From NCBI GenBank assembly GCA_011033025.1, contig WFMF01000555.1:1-64000 (forward strand): a DNA stretch of 64,000 nucleotides. The letters are read 5' to 3'. Below are positions 45,001 to 57,429 of the stretch, piece by piece. The number at the start of each line of letters is the position of its first letter. Positions within the stretch are counted from its first letter, which is position 1. A program made the position numbers and the translations under genes. Source of the DNA: Beroe forskalii (lineage: Eukaryota; Ctenophora; Nuda; Beroida; Beroidae). The notes below the pieces were generated by a model. It was not told the origin of the DNA and made no database searches. It worked only from the letters and a program-made list of their open reading frames with translations.

Positions 45001-45900
45001 TGAGGTGGAATGTCCTCATGGAAATGCGAAAACGCGTGGAGGAATATATTAGAAATTGTACGAAATTTGTACTCAAGAGCTTCCAGCATGATGATCACAA
45101 TCGGTTTTTAATTTATGCCCATAACCAATAACCTCTTTATCTCAACAGAGATTCAAAGAAATCCAAACAAGTCTTAGTCCTTGGTTCTTCTTAGGCTTTT
45201 ATTCATGTCTTGCCATATGCCACTTTTCTAAAACAAATTTCCAGTTTTTACTGTCGCATCAGCTTGCTGAAATCTCTACCGTACTGCGACTCGTGTCATT
45301 TATAAAGGATTTGTTACCAATATGAATTATTGATTTTTGAATCACAAGCTATCATATAGTCGACCAGTCACCAGGTCAGTATTCTCACATAGGATTTAAA
45401 ATTCAAATAAAATGCACCCTAGCCCCCATTCTATGAATGGTCCCGGACCCTGGCTTCACAATAGCCTGGATCGCTCCTTCATCAAATATTTGCTCACGTA
45501 GATCAGGTGCACTGTAGGACTGTAGCTTACAATTGTTTGAGAGGGCTCCACCTGAGACTTCTACTCACCGCCAGCTGTGTACAAAGTGAATAAAAAACAC
45601 TCATTATCAAAATCTCTAGCACTGTGACCTACTACTAAAATTCTCTTTCTTTTCTGCTTTTTTGCTTACCCACCGCACCAAAAAACGTGTTCATTTGCCC
45701 ATATATATATTTAATTTTTAACAAAGCACGGTGTGTCAGCACAAAAGTTTTAAATATCGACTCAGAATTGCTGTCGGACAATGGGGCTCACTCGTGGTGG
45801 TTCGTGCCCCCCGTGCTGTTCAATATTCATTAGCATCACCCAAATAATCGGAGTATATGGCTTGTATTGCAGGGGCACACGCCAATCATACTGTGCTTAT
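42013..45900. other. Gene-poor region with no supported gene
   Basis: A TATA-like TATAAATATATATAT lies at about 42660, but no convincing gene follows. 42780-43180 is low-complexity with recurring AACTTCACTT. Open frames of 75-131 codons (42307-42702 minus, 43375-43752 plus, 44082-44309 plus) have no recognisable domain or repeat of codon structure and are not supported. Confidence 0.4.
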
Positions 45901-45904
45901 TTTA

Positions 45905-46380
45905 TGTTTCAAATGAGTGTTCAACACCACACTAAAGCTGCTGTTTCAAATGAGTGTTCAACAACACACTAAAGCTGCTGTTTCAAATGAGTGTTCAACA
46001 TTACACTAAAGCTGCTGTTTCAAAAGAGTGTTCAACAACACACTAAAGCTGCTGTTTCAAATGAGTGTTCAACAACACACTAAAGCTGCTGTTTCAAATG
46101 AGTGTTCAACAACACACTAAAGCTGCTGTTTCAAATGAGTGTTCAACATTACACTAAAGCTGCTGTTTCAAATGAGTGTTCAACAACACACTAAAGCTGC
46201 TGTTTCAAATTAGTGTTGAACAACACACTACTGCTTATTTGAGGGTTCAAATGAGTGTTGAACTCCACAATATACGCTTAGAGCATGGCTGGGAATGCCC
46301 TAATATTAAGTGTTTCAAATGAGTGTTCAACAACACTCTACTGCTTATTTAATGTTTCAAATGAGTGTTGAACACAACAC
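45905..46380. repeat. 37-bp minisatellite (TGTTTCAAATGAGTGTTCAA plus CAACACACTAAAGCTGC)
   Basis: About ten clean units followed by degenerate ones. At 46268 the array is interrupted by a fragment of the hairpin MITE end seen at 38555. Confidence 0.9.
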
Positions 46381-46639
46381 ATTTCAAGCTGCTGCACGCG
46401 CCCTGACTCATGTTATTGCCCTGTAGTGGTTGAAATACAAGGAAACAGTGGGGTTTGTGGTTAGTGACACACGCAGCTTGTTTGTATTTAATTGGGTAAT
46501 TAGGTCGAACCACCCACGATCCTCATGCTTATGGAAATTATTCTAATTAGTGCTGCAGAAAGATAATGGGAAATGGATATTAAGAGAAGTTAGGGGTAAC
46601 AAATGAATCGGTAATTATGGAATTCGATGGATGAGATTA

Positions 46640-47819
46640 CCTTAGTACCAGAAATATAGGCGACAAGAAATTAAGGCGATTTTGGAAAAATCGCCTTAAT
46701 TTCTTGTCGCCTTAATATCTGGTCGTCTAAATATATGGTCGTCTTAATTTTTAAAAGACTTTATTTCAGTTATTTTTCCCTCAATCGACTATTCCCAACA
46801 TAGGAAACACAATAAATCACTTGATAGCCAGTTATCAGTGCAATTAGCAGCAAAAAACAAATTAAAAATACCTATTCAAGTATTATTTCAGTGGAAATCT
46901 CATTATCATTCTAATCTTCATCTGATGTAAAGATGCCGGTATTGACTCTAGAATGTTGATTGACCGGTTTAAAAATCTCAGGATCTGATGTAGGTACTGT
47001 ATTTTGAGGGCTCACTCAAGAAAGAATTTTCTGTATTTTTGTTCAATTTTATAGTGAGAGGTTTTGTAACAAGCAAAAATTGCAAACCGCGATATTATGC
47101 ACCGAGCGCGAAGCGCGAGGGCATAATAACACATTAAGACCGAGGCCGAAGGCCGAGGTTTTAATGAGAGGTTTTGTAACTAGCAAAAATTGCAAACCGC
47201 GATATTATGCACCGAGCGCGAAGCGCGAGGGCATAATAACACATTAAGACCGAGGCCGAAGGCCGAGGTTTTAATGGAAGGTTTGCAGTTTTTGCGAGTT
47301 ACAAAACCGAATTATGCAACGACAATACATGAAGGTATATATTTCGTAATTATGTATAATTCAAGCAAGAATATGAGAATATGTAGTGTTATTGACTTGT
47401 CTAGTATTTGAGCTATTGTAAAAAGTGCAGCTACTGTATCCTTCAGTGTGAAATCTTATGGTCTCACCCCAGTGTTCATTTCTAACACCTCTCCTCTTAT
47501 AGTAAGGTCACGTTTTGAAAAACACCAGAGTACAATGCCAAAATGGTTTTATTATCAACTGTAGTTCCACTTTTTTGGCACTGTAGTTGCACTTTTTAAA
47601 AAGCGTAACTGTTTTAGCGTGCATAATGGGTATAAAGGAACACTGCGTAAATCTCCTTAGAAGTTGCATAATCATTTTATAGCCATTTCAATTGAAAAAA
47701 AAAATCGTTTATTTTCGAAAAAACTTCAATTTGAACTCCAGGAAAAAATCGCCTTAATATCTTGTCGCCTTAATATCTTGCGCCTTAATTATTAGTCGTC
47801 TATATTTCTGGTACTAAGG
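46640..47819. mobile_element. TA-flanked MITE (CCTTAGTACCAGAAATATA ends), 1.18 kb
   Basis: About 25-bp terminal inverted repeats, followed by inner repeated TCGCCTTAATTTCTTGTCG blocks. TA dinucleotides at 46638-46639 and 47820-47821 fit a Tc1/mariner-type target duplication. No transposase. A second inverted-repeat element is nested at 47061-47309. Confidence 0.75.
47056..47309. mobile_element. Nested hairpin element with a 110-bp tandem duplication
   Basis: Two nearly identical 110-bp copies (47056-47165, 47166-47275) containing hairpins ACCGAGCGCGAAGCGCGAGG and GACCGAGGCCGAAGGCCGAG. The left GTTTTGTAAC and right GTTACAAAAC ends are inverted. Short GC-rich hairpins with tetraloop-like centres resemble those of the 38555 element. 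Confidence 0.6.
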
Positions 47820-48025
47820 TACTGAATATCATTTTATTGTTTCATTATACCATTACAAGGTTGATAGTGGTAATTACTAAATACTTCACAAACCTAAATG
47901 AAGTACCTAATGAATAATTTTCAATAATGAATGAATGAATCCTCTGGTGAATCTGGTGAGAGGAATCTGAATTAACCCTGCAACCTGCTCAACGATACGT
48001 ACAACTTAAAAGCAGTACTCGTCCA

Positions 48026-48268
48026 CAGGCCCGTAGACAGTGAGAGGGCCACAGGGGCTGCAGCCCCCTCAAAAAATGGAAACCTCTCAAAATCTTGTTC
48101 TAATTTTATCAAATATCGTAATATTCGTTAAACTTGATGTATTTTGACCCCAAAAAACAGTCTAGAACACCCACATTTCCGAAATTTTTCGGGGGCTGCG
48201 CCCCAAACCCTTTCGACAGCTTTCTCACTGTGCAGGGCCCTACCAAAAAAATCATGGCTACGGGCCTG
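48026..48268. mobile_element. hAT-type MITE, 243 bp
   Basis: Ends CAGGCCCGTAG and CTACGGGCCTG are inverted. An 8-bp direct repeat CTCGTCCA flanks it exactly (48018-48025, 48269-48276). An 8-bp duplication with CAGG-like ends is diagnostic of the hAT superfamily. Non-autonomous. Confidence 0.85.
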
Positions 48269-48276
48269 CTCGTCCA

Positions 48277-49370
48277 GCCCAGCTTAGGTTTTGAAAATTT
48301 CCGACTGTACCCTAATAGTAACTTAGTAAAGTAAAGTTTTTCTAATGGCCCTTTGCCCCTTTATAGTTAATTTTCACTTCTTCCAGGCACCAATACCTAG
48401 ATTAATTACCAAGATCTGACAGTTTATACCTTCTTATTCTTTTTGACGCAATAATTTAGAAAACGTCCATTTGAGAACTATTCATTGTCATAAGTCTTTT
48501 TAAAACCGCACTGTTCATGATTTTGTCAGACAAATAGCATTGCACCTTGTCACCAATAATTATATCAGATCATTCTGGAAACCTCAAAAGCCAGATTTAT
48601 TTTGTTTCTCATAGCGATGTGTGCACTTTGCGGTTTATCGCTTGGTCAATTGGGATGTGGGCAAATATTTAAAACGTTTGGCAATGTCTTTTGGTTCTTG
48701 TTTAATCGCAAAAACAGGATAGATCAGGCTTATTTAAAGACATGGAGCGTTAATTACCAATCTTAGAATATTAGATTTTCACATTTTGGATTTGAATTTT
48801 GGTCATTGGACCTCAGAAAAAGGTATGAAGGTGGGAAATTTTGTATCAGCGGAGTGAAACCTCAAATCTAATGGTGTTTTATGTTATTTTAAACTCTGTA
48901 TATTATGCATGTTGGTATTTAACTTCACGAATTTTCACAAGAAGGCTCATCAATGAAAATCTCTGTGTAGGGTCGCTGAATTCTTTTAAGTGTTTGTACT
49001 GGAGTTAATTATAAATCATAAAGTTACATATTTCGTAATTGTATTTCATTGTGGCATGATACTTTTATTCAATTCCTTCCCAATTCTGAGATCTAAAATT
49101 ATCATTTTTCTATCAGGGCAATTAAATATGCGTTCCCTATTTTCTGTGTTTGGTCTCGCTCAAAGGAGTGCATTTCGAGGGGAATGCAATTAGAACTCTG
49201 CCCTTTGATACTTGGAATAGAAACAATGCCACCTAATCAACAAGCAGTGATGAGAGAAGGCCCTGGTTTGTATTCACACCCCAATATATCGGGTGTAATG
49301 ATCATGTTTATTGCCAGCACGATCCAAAGCTCACCTCTCCCCCTCCAACTGCGGCGGCTCTCGCCCGCGC
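48277..49370. other. Unannotated AT-rich upstream region of the POU gene
   Basis: No supported coding. Base composition changes sharply to GC-rich at about 49320. Confidence 0.4.
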
Positions 49371-49375
49371 TCCTG

Positions 49376-49440
49376 CACGCTGATTGGCTCTCACGCACGT
49401 GACGTCACAGCGCCTCCTCCAATAGGATCACGCGCCTCGC
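49376..49440 (+). promoter_or_regulatory. Putative promoter of the POU1 gene
   Basis: An inverted CCAAT (TGATTGGCT), then CACGTGACGTCAC (E-box fused to a CRE) and CTCCAATAGG lie within 65 bp, 90-155 bp before the ATG, in a GC-rich island. Confidence 0.5.
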
Positions 49441-49530
49441 CACACTGCCAGACCTGCTCGAGCCCCGATCTACGACCGCAAATTATTTGTAGTTTATTCA
49501 TCAGCTTCGTTGCATTGAAAACCCCTCAAC

Positions 49531-50553
49531 ATGAATAGTATTATGAATCCGCTGATTAATTCATCAATCCCTACTATTTCATCGATGGTCAAACCGGATC
49601 CGGGAAAGATGCCGACCATGGTGCACGAGTACTTCCCGCATTATTTCAGTCAGGTCTCCCCGTTCAACTGTGGCACCTCCAACTTTAACCTGGGGAGTGT
49701 GGTGTCCTCTTTCCAGCCGCCCTCCTCCCATGGCTTCCCCCGGCCCTGCAGCTCCCAGGCCATGCAGACCCCCTCCTCCACGGAGCTGTCCCATCTCCAC
49801 TCGCTCCACAACCACCACATCCAGCAGCCGCCCCTCCAACAGCACGTGCCCAGTTTCCATGGCAACCACCACATGCCCACGCGGGATCAGCAGCTCCACC
49901 ACAATCCTCACTCCCTCGGCTCCCCGCCCCGGATCCCTGATGACAAGCCCCTCATGCTCACCTCGCCCGAGGCGCTCAGCAACCCCCCGGAGCTCAAGAC
50001 ACTCGAGGAATTCGCCAACGAGTTCAAGATCAGGAGGATCAAGCTGGGATACACGCAGACCAACGTCGGAGGGGCCCTGGCATCCGTTCATGGAACTGAT
50101 TTCAGCCAGACTACCATCTGCAGATTTGAGAACCTCCAACTGAGCTTCAAAAACGCGTGCAAGTTGATGCCCATCCTGAGGAAATGGCTGGATGAAACAG
50201 AGAAGTCCGGGAAACATGGGCAGGAAATCTCACCTTCGGAGAGAAAACGAAAGAGAAGAACGACCATCGGAGTTTCAGCGAAAGACAACCTGGAGCAACA
50301 TTTCGAGAGGCAAAGCAAGCCGTCGTCCCAAGAGATCCAAGCGATCGCCAAGAGTCTTGGCCTGGAGAAGGAAGTGGTCCGGGTTTGGTTCTGCAACCGG
50401 CGACAGCGGGAGAAGCGGGTCAAGACGTCGCTGGCGATCACGCCGGACGGGTTCGGGTTCTCGCACCACCTACAGCAGCTGAGCCACCCGCACACCCACC
50501 ACCATCACCACCACCACCTGTCTCATGGACTCCTCATCGGCAAGACCGAGTGA
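49531..50553 (+). CDS. POU class 1 (Pit-1-type) homeodomain transcription factor
   Basis: 340 residues in one exon. The POU-specific domain is at about residues 154-227 ([40 protein letters not shown]). A short linker follows, then a POU homeodomain at about 237-300 ([59 protein letters not shown]) with the POU hallmark Cys in WFCNRRQ. The match to vertebrate Pit-1/POU1F1 is clearly closer than to POU4 or POU3. The N-terminal 150 residues are Ser/Pro/His-rich and carry the transactivation part. The C-terminus ends with a run of His. It acts in the nucleus as a DNA-binding regulator; POU1 genes of cnidarians are reported in sensory and neural cells. The lack of introns differs from the multi-exon vertebrate gene. 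Confidence 0.93.
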   Translation: MNSIMNPLINSSIPTISSMVKPDPGKMPTMVHEYFPHYFSQVSPFNCGTSNFNLGSVVSSFQPPSSHGFPRPCSSQAMQTPSSTELSHLHSLHNHHIQQPPLQQHVPSFHGNHHMPTRDQQLHHNPHSLGSPPRIPDDKPLMLTSPEALSNPPELKTLEEFANEFKIRRIKLGYTQTNVGGALASVHGTDFSQTTICRFENLQLSFKNACKLMPILRKWLDETEKSGKHGQEISPSERKRKRRTTIGVSAKDNLEQHFERQSKPSSQEIQAIAKSLGLEKEVVRVWFCNRRQREKRVKTSLAITPDGFGFSHHLQQLSHPHTHHHHHHHLSHGLLIGKTE

Positions 50554-53076
50554 GGGGGTCTCTAGAGGAAGCCACTTGATAGGAATTCCGCCTGATCATG
50601 GGGCAACTATCGAACAGACAATCGAACTTTTGATGATGGGGTGACAATCGAATATAAGCGATGCTCTGATGTTGCGTCTGAATCGGACTTTCCAGAGATG
50701 ATACCGAAATGTGACAGAATTCGGTTTTTGAGATGAGACGATGAAAAATGATGACTTTATAGGCCGTTTCAGGACTCAGTTTGCGCAATGTTCAATTAAA
50801 TCACACTGAATTCTAACTTTGCTGGTTTTTCTTAATAATGATAATAATGATTATACTGGAATTAAAATGTATCCCATCAAGTCATTAAGCTTTCACCAAT
50901 TTTAAATTTATGGTTAATAATTATGGTTTTTATTTTTAAATTCGCCCCAGCAAGTTTTATGATGATGTTTTATTTTCATTTTGTGCTTCCAGAACTGAAC
51001 ATTAAACTCACTTTTTGTTGTATGAATTCCTCCTTGTCTTAGATTTAATGAGCTAATATGGCAAATGGCAATTTTTCCGCTGGATTTGAAATAAAAGAAT
51101 CTCTAGCTATTCATAACAGATCTTTTGTGGCTGATTTCTTTCATGATCCTTGTCTGAAATTGACTTGTTTTGCGACGGTTCAAAGAAAAAATTGTTGACG
51201 TGGTAATATTTATTTTAAGAATGTGATTTTGAGGATATATTTTTGATTGCGAATGCTTTTCTAGGCTTTCAAGATGCGATTGTTGAAAGTTAATTTGTAA
51301 TTTAAGTTTAATTATTGTTATTTAGTAATTTGCTATGTTTTAACTTTTATCATGAACCCAATCCATGTCTTCAATTCGTCTCATGAAACCAACAAATTTT
51401 CTTGTGAAAAGGTATGTGGTGTTTCAAATTGCAAATATGGCCATGGTTTCTTGTGGGCGGAATTAATATGACAAGAGCAATTTAAGGATTTTAATTGGTT
51501 TGTACTCCCAAATATTTAGACCATATATAAACGGTGAAGCTCGATTTGAAATCTCAGGGGAATCACAGTACTGGTATGTGGTAGTGGGGTAGTAGGATAT
51601 TTTCCATTCCATTTGGCTCCCACACTATATGACGAGATTCCCAACCCAACAATTAAAATATTTAAAAGTTTAACGAACCTGGTGTGAAAACCATTGTCCT
51701 TCCAGACTAGTTTCTCCATCAGTTTGTTGTGATAACCCCAGTCTATATAATTCTCTCTGTAAACAGTATCCATTTAATGTAAGCGTGTGAACAGGACAAG
51801 CAGACCACATTATGTATTACGCCCTATGGTCTTAAGATGCACGGACCCCATTACCCCAGCTCACAATGTCCCTAGCAGAGCTAAATATACCCTGCATAAG
51901 CCATATACAATCTGAGACACAACAGCAGGTTAGTGTGACGTCATTATCACTAGTTAACATAGTGAACTGATGAGGTTTCCCCGCCTAAACCCCTACACTG
52001 TCCTGTGTTAGTAGGAGTGAGTTGAGAAGAGGATGAGACCTTGGGAGTCTGTCTTGCGGTACATGTGATTTAGTAATTATTTGGAGGGTGGGTTCAGGGT
52101 TGGGTAATGGGGGCCTGAGTATCGCATGCGCTGCTGGAAAGGAGAATCCCTCAACTAAATAATCACGTGGTTTATACTGTGTAAAGTGTTGGGTTAGATT
52201 CAGGTGACACGCGTTTGAAATGGGACTAAATATTAAATCTTCACTGGTAAATCATATTGATATACCTACTTATCAAGATGATGATTGATGCCCAAGCTCA
52301 ACCAAGGCCTTTTAGCGTGTTTGAAAACCGCCCTGAACCCCTATATTTTATGGTTTTAATTGCTTGTCTGAACCAGACCAGAGTTTCTCAAGTATTTATT
52401 TCATCACTTGTAAAGAGAGTAAAACAGACTAACTGCGCTCCCTCAGATCAACAAATCTTATTGGGCTAACGATTTAAATCAGAAGCATATGATTCTGAAT
52501 TCTTACGAAAGGAAAATATGGTGTCTATCCCTACACTAAGCACAGATGTGCTTTGACTCCCATGCAATGCAAAATGAGTATAGTAATTGTGAGTTAAAGA
52601 GAGGAGAGAGGAGGATTTAGATCAGGGGCTGTAGAGTTCAGGGATGTCAGTTTCACCCCGACTTATGGACTGTGAAATGAGTTTAATAATTATGCGGTAC
52701 CTATGTACTGTGCAGAGCTTGTGCACACATACACACATAGTGCTATTTGTTATCATGTATCACGTGCACAGTGCACATTGCACGTTAGAATACATCATTT
52801 GAGTGTGACTGTGGCTTGCATGCACACAAATACTATCTGTGTCTCTGTCTTGTTTAGACTTTGAAGGGTGTCCATCATTTCAAACTTTTGTATCTCATTT
52901 TTGACTTTTGTGTCTCTGTTTCGACATTTGTCTCAGTTTTGACTGTTGTGTCTCAGTTTTGATTTCCCTGTCATATCTCACCGGCAAAAATCTGTCTTCT
53001 AACCTGCTGCTAAAATAATCTGGTGGAATAGTTGTTCTAGTCAGCCTAAAAGGTGTCCTATCGTGACAAGAATAAG
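50554..53076. other. Intergenic between POU1 and the coiled-coil gene
   Basis: AT-rich. Includes the presumed POU1 3' UTR. A TGACGTCA motif is near 51937. No supported gene. Confidence 0.4.
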
Positions 53077-56000
53077 ATGGATAGGTTAGATGCAGCTAAA
53101 GAAATCCTAACAAGGTGAGTAATGTTATACGGGGTGTTATCCGCCATTCATAGGCCGATAAATTTAACATGTTTTATATGATGTGCCACTTCTTGACATA
53201 TTTTTTTCAAAATAAATGAGAACTAAAGGAATCTTACTAACTCAGTTTTATTTGATTCATTGGGCTTGAAAGGGTCAAGGTTCATTATGACCCCATCCTA
53301 ATCCAGCATTGAACTTAATCTCACTACAAATTTCTGCTTAATCTTGATCAATCATCAAAAATCCATTGCCTTTTAGCATTACCCTCAAACCCGTGATGAA
53401 GTTTTACACATTTGTGTTTGTTGACACATTTGTTTTTGTTGGTTTACTGACCCATTAGGAATCCATTATCACCCTCTTATCCATGCTGCAGGTTCTGTAC
53501 GAACCAGCAAGTAACGCAACGTAAGAACGATGAGCTGCTGGGAGCCCTGGACGAGATAGCGCTGGAGTTGGAGAGGGTTGATAACATCTACGATACGGTG
53601 CCACTGCTCAATGTGGTGGGAACCTCAGGTACCTACTGGGGCATGAAATTAATTGATACAGGGGGGTTGGAGGGCATGAAAGGAGCAGGGGGGTCCCCGT
53701 TCCATGGGTATCAGCTATAGGCGAGATATTTTTGTCAGATGAATTATGAAAAATTTACATCTTAGGGAATTGCCTAAGTGATAAATTTGCTTTTGAATTT
53801 TAGTTCAAATTCATTAAATTTTCATCAAAATGCCCAGAGAGTCAGTGTCGGAGACGATCAAACCGAACCAGAACGCAGCCCGAGAGTTCGAGAGCCTGAC
53901 GAAGCTGCTGGAGGCCCGACTCAGTGAGATAAAGGAGCAGGAGAAGTACAATGAGACTCAGGTGGGTGGAGATTTCTTAGATGGAGCACAGTTTTTTTTA
54001 TTGATCTCCGGCTCCAATTTATACTTTAATTAAAACCAAGTCCAGACAAATAAGTCAAAAAATTTGAAAATATAACGCCTGCTTTCACGCATTCATATCC
54101 ATCACAAATATTTGAGGGTATAGAATACATTTTTGCGCAAGGCATTTGAGTACTCGAATTCGCCAAATAGATAGTAGCTAGATTTGCCATTTTCTCAGAT
54201 CCTGGCTCTGGAGAAGGAGAGGAAGGATGTGAAGTGTGATAAGAGTGAGATAGAGGAACAGAGGAGGCTACTCGGCATTGATAAGGAGAGGATGGAACAG
54301 AAGATAGACCAGGTACGCGGGAAATGGGAATCATCTGCAATCATTGTAATTGAGTAACGAACATTGGTAACGAACATTGGTTACGAACATTGGTTACGAA
54401 CATCGCTAAGTTCATGTCGGTAGACGCTGTGGTGAGATTGTTGTTGTACAGATTTTTTTCATGAAGTAAAGTTCCTTTTTCTCAATCTGGAACTTTTCTT
54501 AAACATTTCTAAATCTCTTAACTCCTGCCAAGGAAAGGAACGAGCTGCTAGGCCGGGCGCAGGACCTCTCCATGTTAACCAAGGTAGTTGACCCTGAACC
54601 AGAGAACTTGGAGAAGAGTGTGATCCAGGAGGCAGAGCGAGGTAGACTCAAGTCCGAACTGTCTCTGCTCAAGAAGTCCGAGGAGATCAAGGGTCTCGAG
54701 ACAATGTGCGATAGATACCAGGGCGAGATCAAGAAGGTAATATGAGTGATAAGGTAGCGAATAGGTGTGTCTTATCGATAATTTTCACACGAGGGGGAAG
54801 CTGAGTTAGACCATTTTCGGTGACACAAGATCCATGTTCAGTCGATACCTTCTAACCTTAACTATACACTTTACCCATCATTAGAAAAATTGGTTCTTGT
54901 TCCGCTCCGATGGGTTTTCGACTATGCTCTGTGTGCTGTACTCTTTCCATACATGATTGGTGTACTCTTTCCATTCATGATTTTGACACGTTTACTCGCA
55001 GGTAAGGGATGATGCGAGGGAGGCTGTGAAAATCAGTGAGAACCAAGCAATGGAAGGTTTGTTTTCTTAGCACTCCGTCCTCAGCTGTGATATTGAGTCT
55101 GGAAGATATCAAAATACTATTTGAGTATTTCTGAAGAAATTAGAGTTCTAATTTAGTATTTGATCTGAAATACAACCACCAACCTGAACCGTTAGACTAT
55201 CCAACGCTATGTTCCATTCCAGCTTGTAAACGGTTGAAGCAGATGAACGGAGAGCTGATCAAGTCTCAGGAGACTGCTAGAAAGTTCCAAGAACTTCTTG
55301 TTGTAGAACGAGAACGAAACAAGACTCTAAAGGTGAGATATTTCAAGGAATCATCTGTTTAATTATTTCTTCAGTTCATTTTCATTTCAAAGTCAAACTG
55401 ATAATCCCTTTGACTGCTCCCTTTGACTGCTCCCTTTGAGCTCAGGGATGAAAGATTACGAAATTGGAAAAGAGTCCTGTTAAAGAGTCCTGTTTAGTCA
55501 TTCTCTTTTGAGCCTTTTTCTAAAACAGCGCCACTCCAAAGTCATGGTAAACGGATACTTTTTCTAAATTCAGAGGATCACATTCCCGAATGACTTGTAT
55601 CGCAGCAAGCACAACCTGATCAGTGACATGCGATCCTCCGATTAGATGCCCAGGATTCCATATGGACTTTGACACCAGATCCAATTCTATGCCATCCAAC
55701 CCCTGGATCAGATGACTCTAGCGAGAAATGAGAAATCAGAAACCAGGACGAAAGAAGTATTTATACCCTGATCCGTCACAATAATCCCTCTTCAACTTTA
55801 TATAACTGCAGTTTACCAACTTCTGTTCAACTCCCATCATCTATTTACGACTTCTGACAACCTCCCATTATCATCCTTTACTGTAAGATGCACCCCTTCG
55901 TTTCCTACGCCATTAAACTCGGATACACGGCAGCCCAAGCTGAACAAGCCCTCACCTCCCTGGGACCTGATGCTCTAACCAACGACCTGCTGCTCCTGGT

Positions 56001-57429
56001 GATATCGCTGACATCCTCAACATCGGCCAAGAAGAGGGATGTCAAGCAGGGGAAGAAGAAGACAGGGAATCCTAGGACGCGGTGTCTGGGGTACAAGATG
56101 GACAAACTGTCATTTGTACCACCTGCTGAAACAGAGCAGCTGCTGAGTGAAAAGTCTACTGGAAATGAGCAGGAAGATAGATGCATGTGATGAGGAGAAA
56201 AGAAGAAAACCAGAAGACAACTGTCAGACCTAGAAGATTATCTCTGTCACCCAATGTCTCTATCAGAATAAGTCAAGACTCAAGAGGGGATTCCACCCAG
56301 ATTTGATGAGAAAGTCGGAGTCCGATCAGACTCACTGATCCAATTAGTCACTAATTTAGTGACCATCAAGGAGGACCCGCTACATGACTAATTAGCAATC
56401 GAGCATGAAATGATGAATATCTTGCTTAATAACCTACTCTTTTTATTTGATACATTCTAATTGATTGTACGTGACATTTCCGATTTTGATTTATTATTAT
56501 TGATTTGAAATATGATTTTTACTAAGATATTTAAACACTGTTTAAATGATCCAGTCAAAATACCTTACTTTCACTGAAAGTAAACCGAATGGTTTGCAGG
56601 CGCATCTAGACCACGAGAGACTGCAGCCCATTGGGAGACAAGTACAGTCCACCTTGGGTGGTATCCAGGGGGCTGACGCTGGTAACCTAGCAACCATTCC
56701 GGGGTTGTCACGTGCCATGATACAGCGCGCAGCTAAGAGTGGTCACGTGGTACCAGTGGCGGTGCGCGTGGAGAACCTACTCAAGAAGAACGAGGTAACT
56801 GGAGACCTTCTAGTACTGAAGTACTGATAGTAGCAAAGTTGTCAAATTTCCATGAACTTTTCAGACAAATGGTCGATATGTAGAACGGATCTTTGGATCT
56901 CCCCGCAATACACTTAAAATTATGCTCACCAGCTCAAATAAATTTACTATTTCCCTCGCAGAGTTTGAAGCAAGAGCTGGAGACTACGCAGGACTCATTG
57001 AAATCGACACAGAAGGAATACCACCGAGTGAAGGAGGAGTGCAAAGAAGCCTGCAACAAACTCCACTACTCAACGGTAAGGGTTGCATTCGGATTTCTGG
57101 TATGACGTATAACTATTTAACTATCCGCGGAGGCTATTGCCCATTTATTCTCTATTCGTTTAGATGAATATTATTTCTTGGCTCATGGCTATCCTAAGTA
57201 AAATAATCATCTTCAGATGCAAGCATCGACTCTCAAACAAAGCCGGGAGGACGCTGTCCAGAAGCTGAAGAACGTGCAGCAAAAGTACGAGACTTTGAAC
57301 AAGTCTCTGACGAAGCAGGCCTTCAGCTGTGTTCAGGAGCAGGAGTTCCCTGAACCACACCTCAGCGAAGAAACTGAGAGAAACATTTCATTCCTACCTA
57401 GTGTTTCAGCTGTTTCCCCTGTGTCATAG
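53077..57429 (+). CDS. Multi-exon coiled-coil protein gene
   Basis: Exons with GT-AG borders and compatible phases: 53077-53114 (ATG; MDRLDAAKEILT), 53492-53629, about 53837-53961, 54199-54312, 54533-54736, 55002-55056, 55223-55332, 56600-56794, 56962-57075 and 57217-57429 (stop). The product is rich in Glu, Lys, Leu and Arg heptads (EIEEQRRLLGIDKERMEQKI, ARKFQELLVVERERNKTL, KQELETTQDSLKSTQKEY), so a long coiled coil is expected. Exon 56600-56794 is different: a compact, Gly/Val-rich stretch (IQGADAGNLATIPGLSRAMI). The acceptor of the third exon is weak (CCCAGAG) and that join is least sure. I do not recognise the family; a scaffold or cytoskeletal role is only inference. Two shorter 3' ends are possible (separate entries). 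Confidence 0.7.
55574..55645 (+). CDS. Possible alternative terminal exon of the coiled-coil gene
   Basis: After the acceptor TTTTTCTAAATTCAG a phase-0 frame reads RITFPNDLYRSKHNLISDMR and stops at TAG. The exon ending at 55332 also leaves in phase 0, so splicing here would end the protein early. It looks coding rather than random, but this is from inspection only. Confidence 0.4.
   Translation, partial: RITFPNDLYRSKHNLISDMRSSD
55888..56190 (+). CDS. UBA-like ORF (possible alternative 3' exon or separate small gene)
   Basis: 100 codons starting MHPFVSYAIKLGYTAAQAEQ, then LTSLGPDALTNDLLLLVISL. Spacing and the KLGY...LGPDA pattern recall the small UBA/CUE-like helical domain of ZC3H12/N4BP1-type proteins. 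A basic Lys-rich linker and an acidic tail follow. The sequence before the ATG (CTTTACTGTAAG) could be an acceptor in phase 0 compatible with the coiled-coil gene exon ending at 55332. Which gene it belongs to is undecided. Confidence 0.45.
   Translation: MHPFVSYAIKLGYTAAQAEQALTSLGPDALTNDLLLLVISLTSSTSAKKRDVKQGKKKTGNPRTRCLGYKMDKLSFVPPAETEQLLSEKSTGNEQEDRCM

Noticed and set aside
49531-50553. POU4/Brn-3 assignment
   Set aside because: The POU-specific domain and homeodomain match Pit-1 blocks ([35 protein letters not shown]) much better than POU4, which has different residues there.
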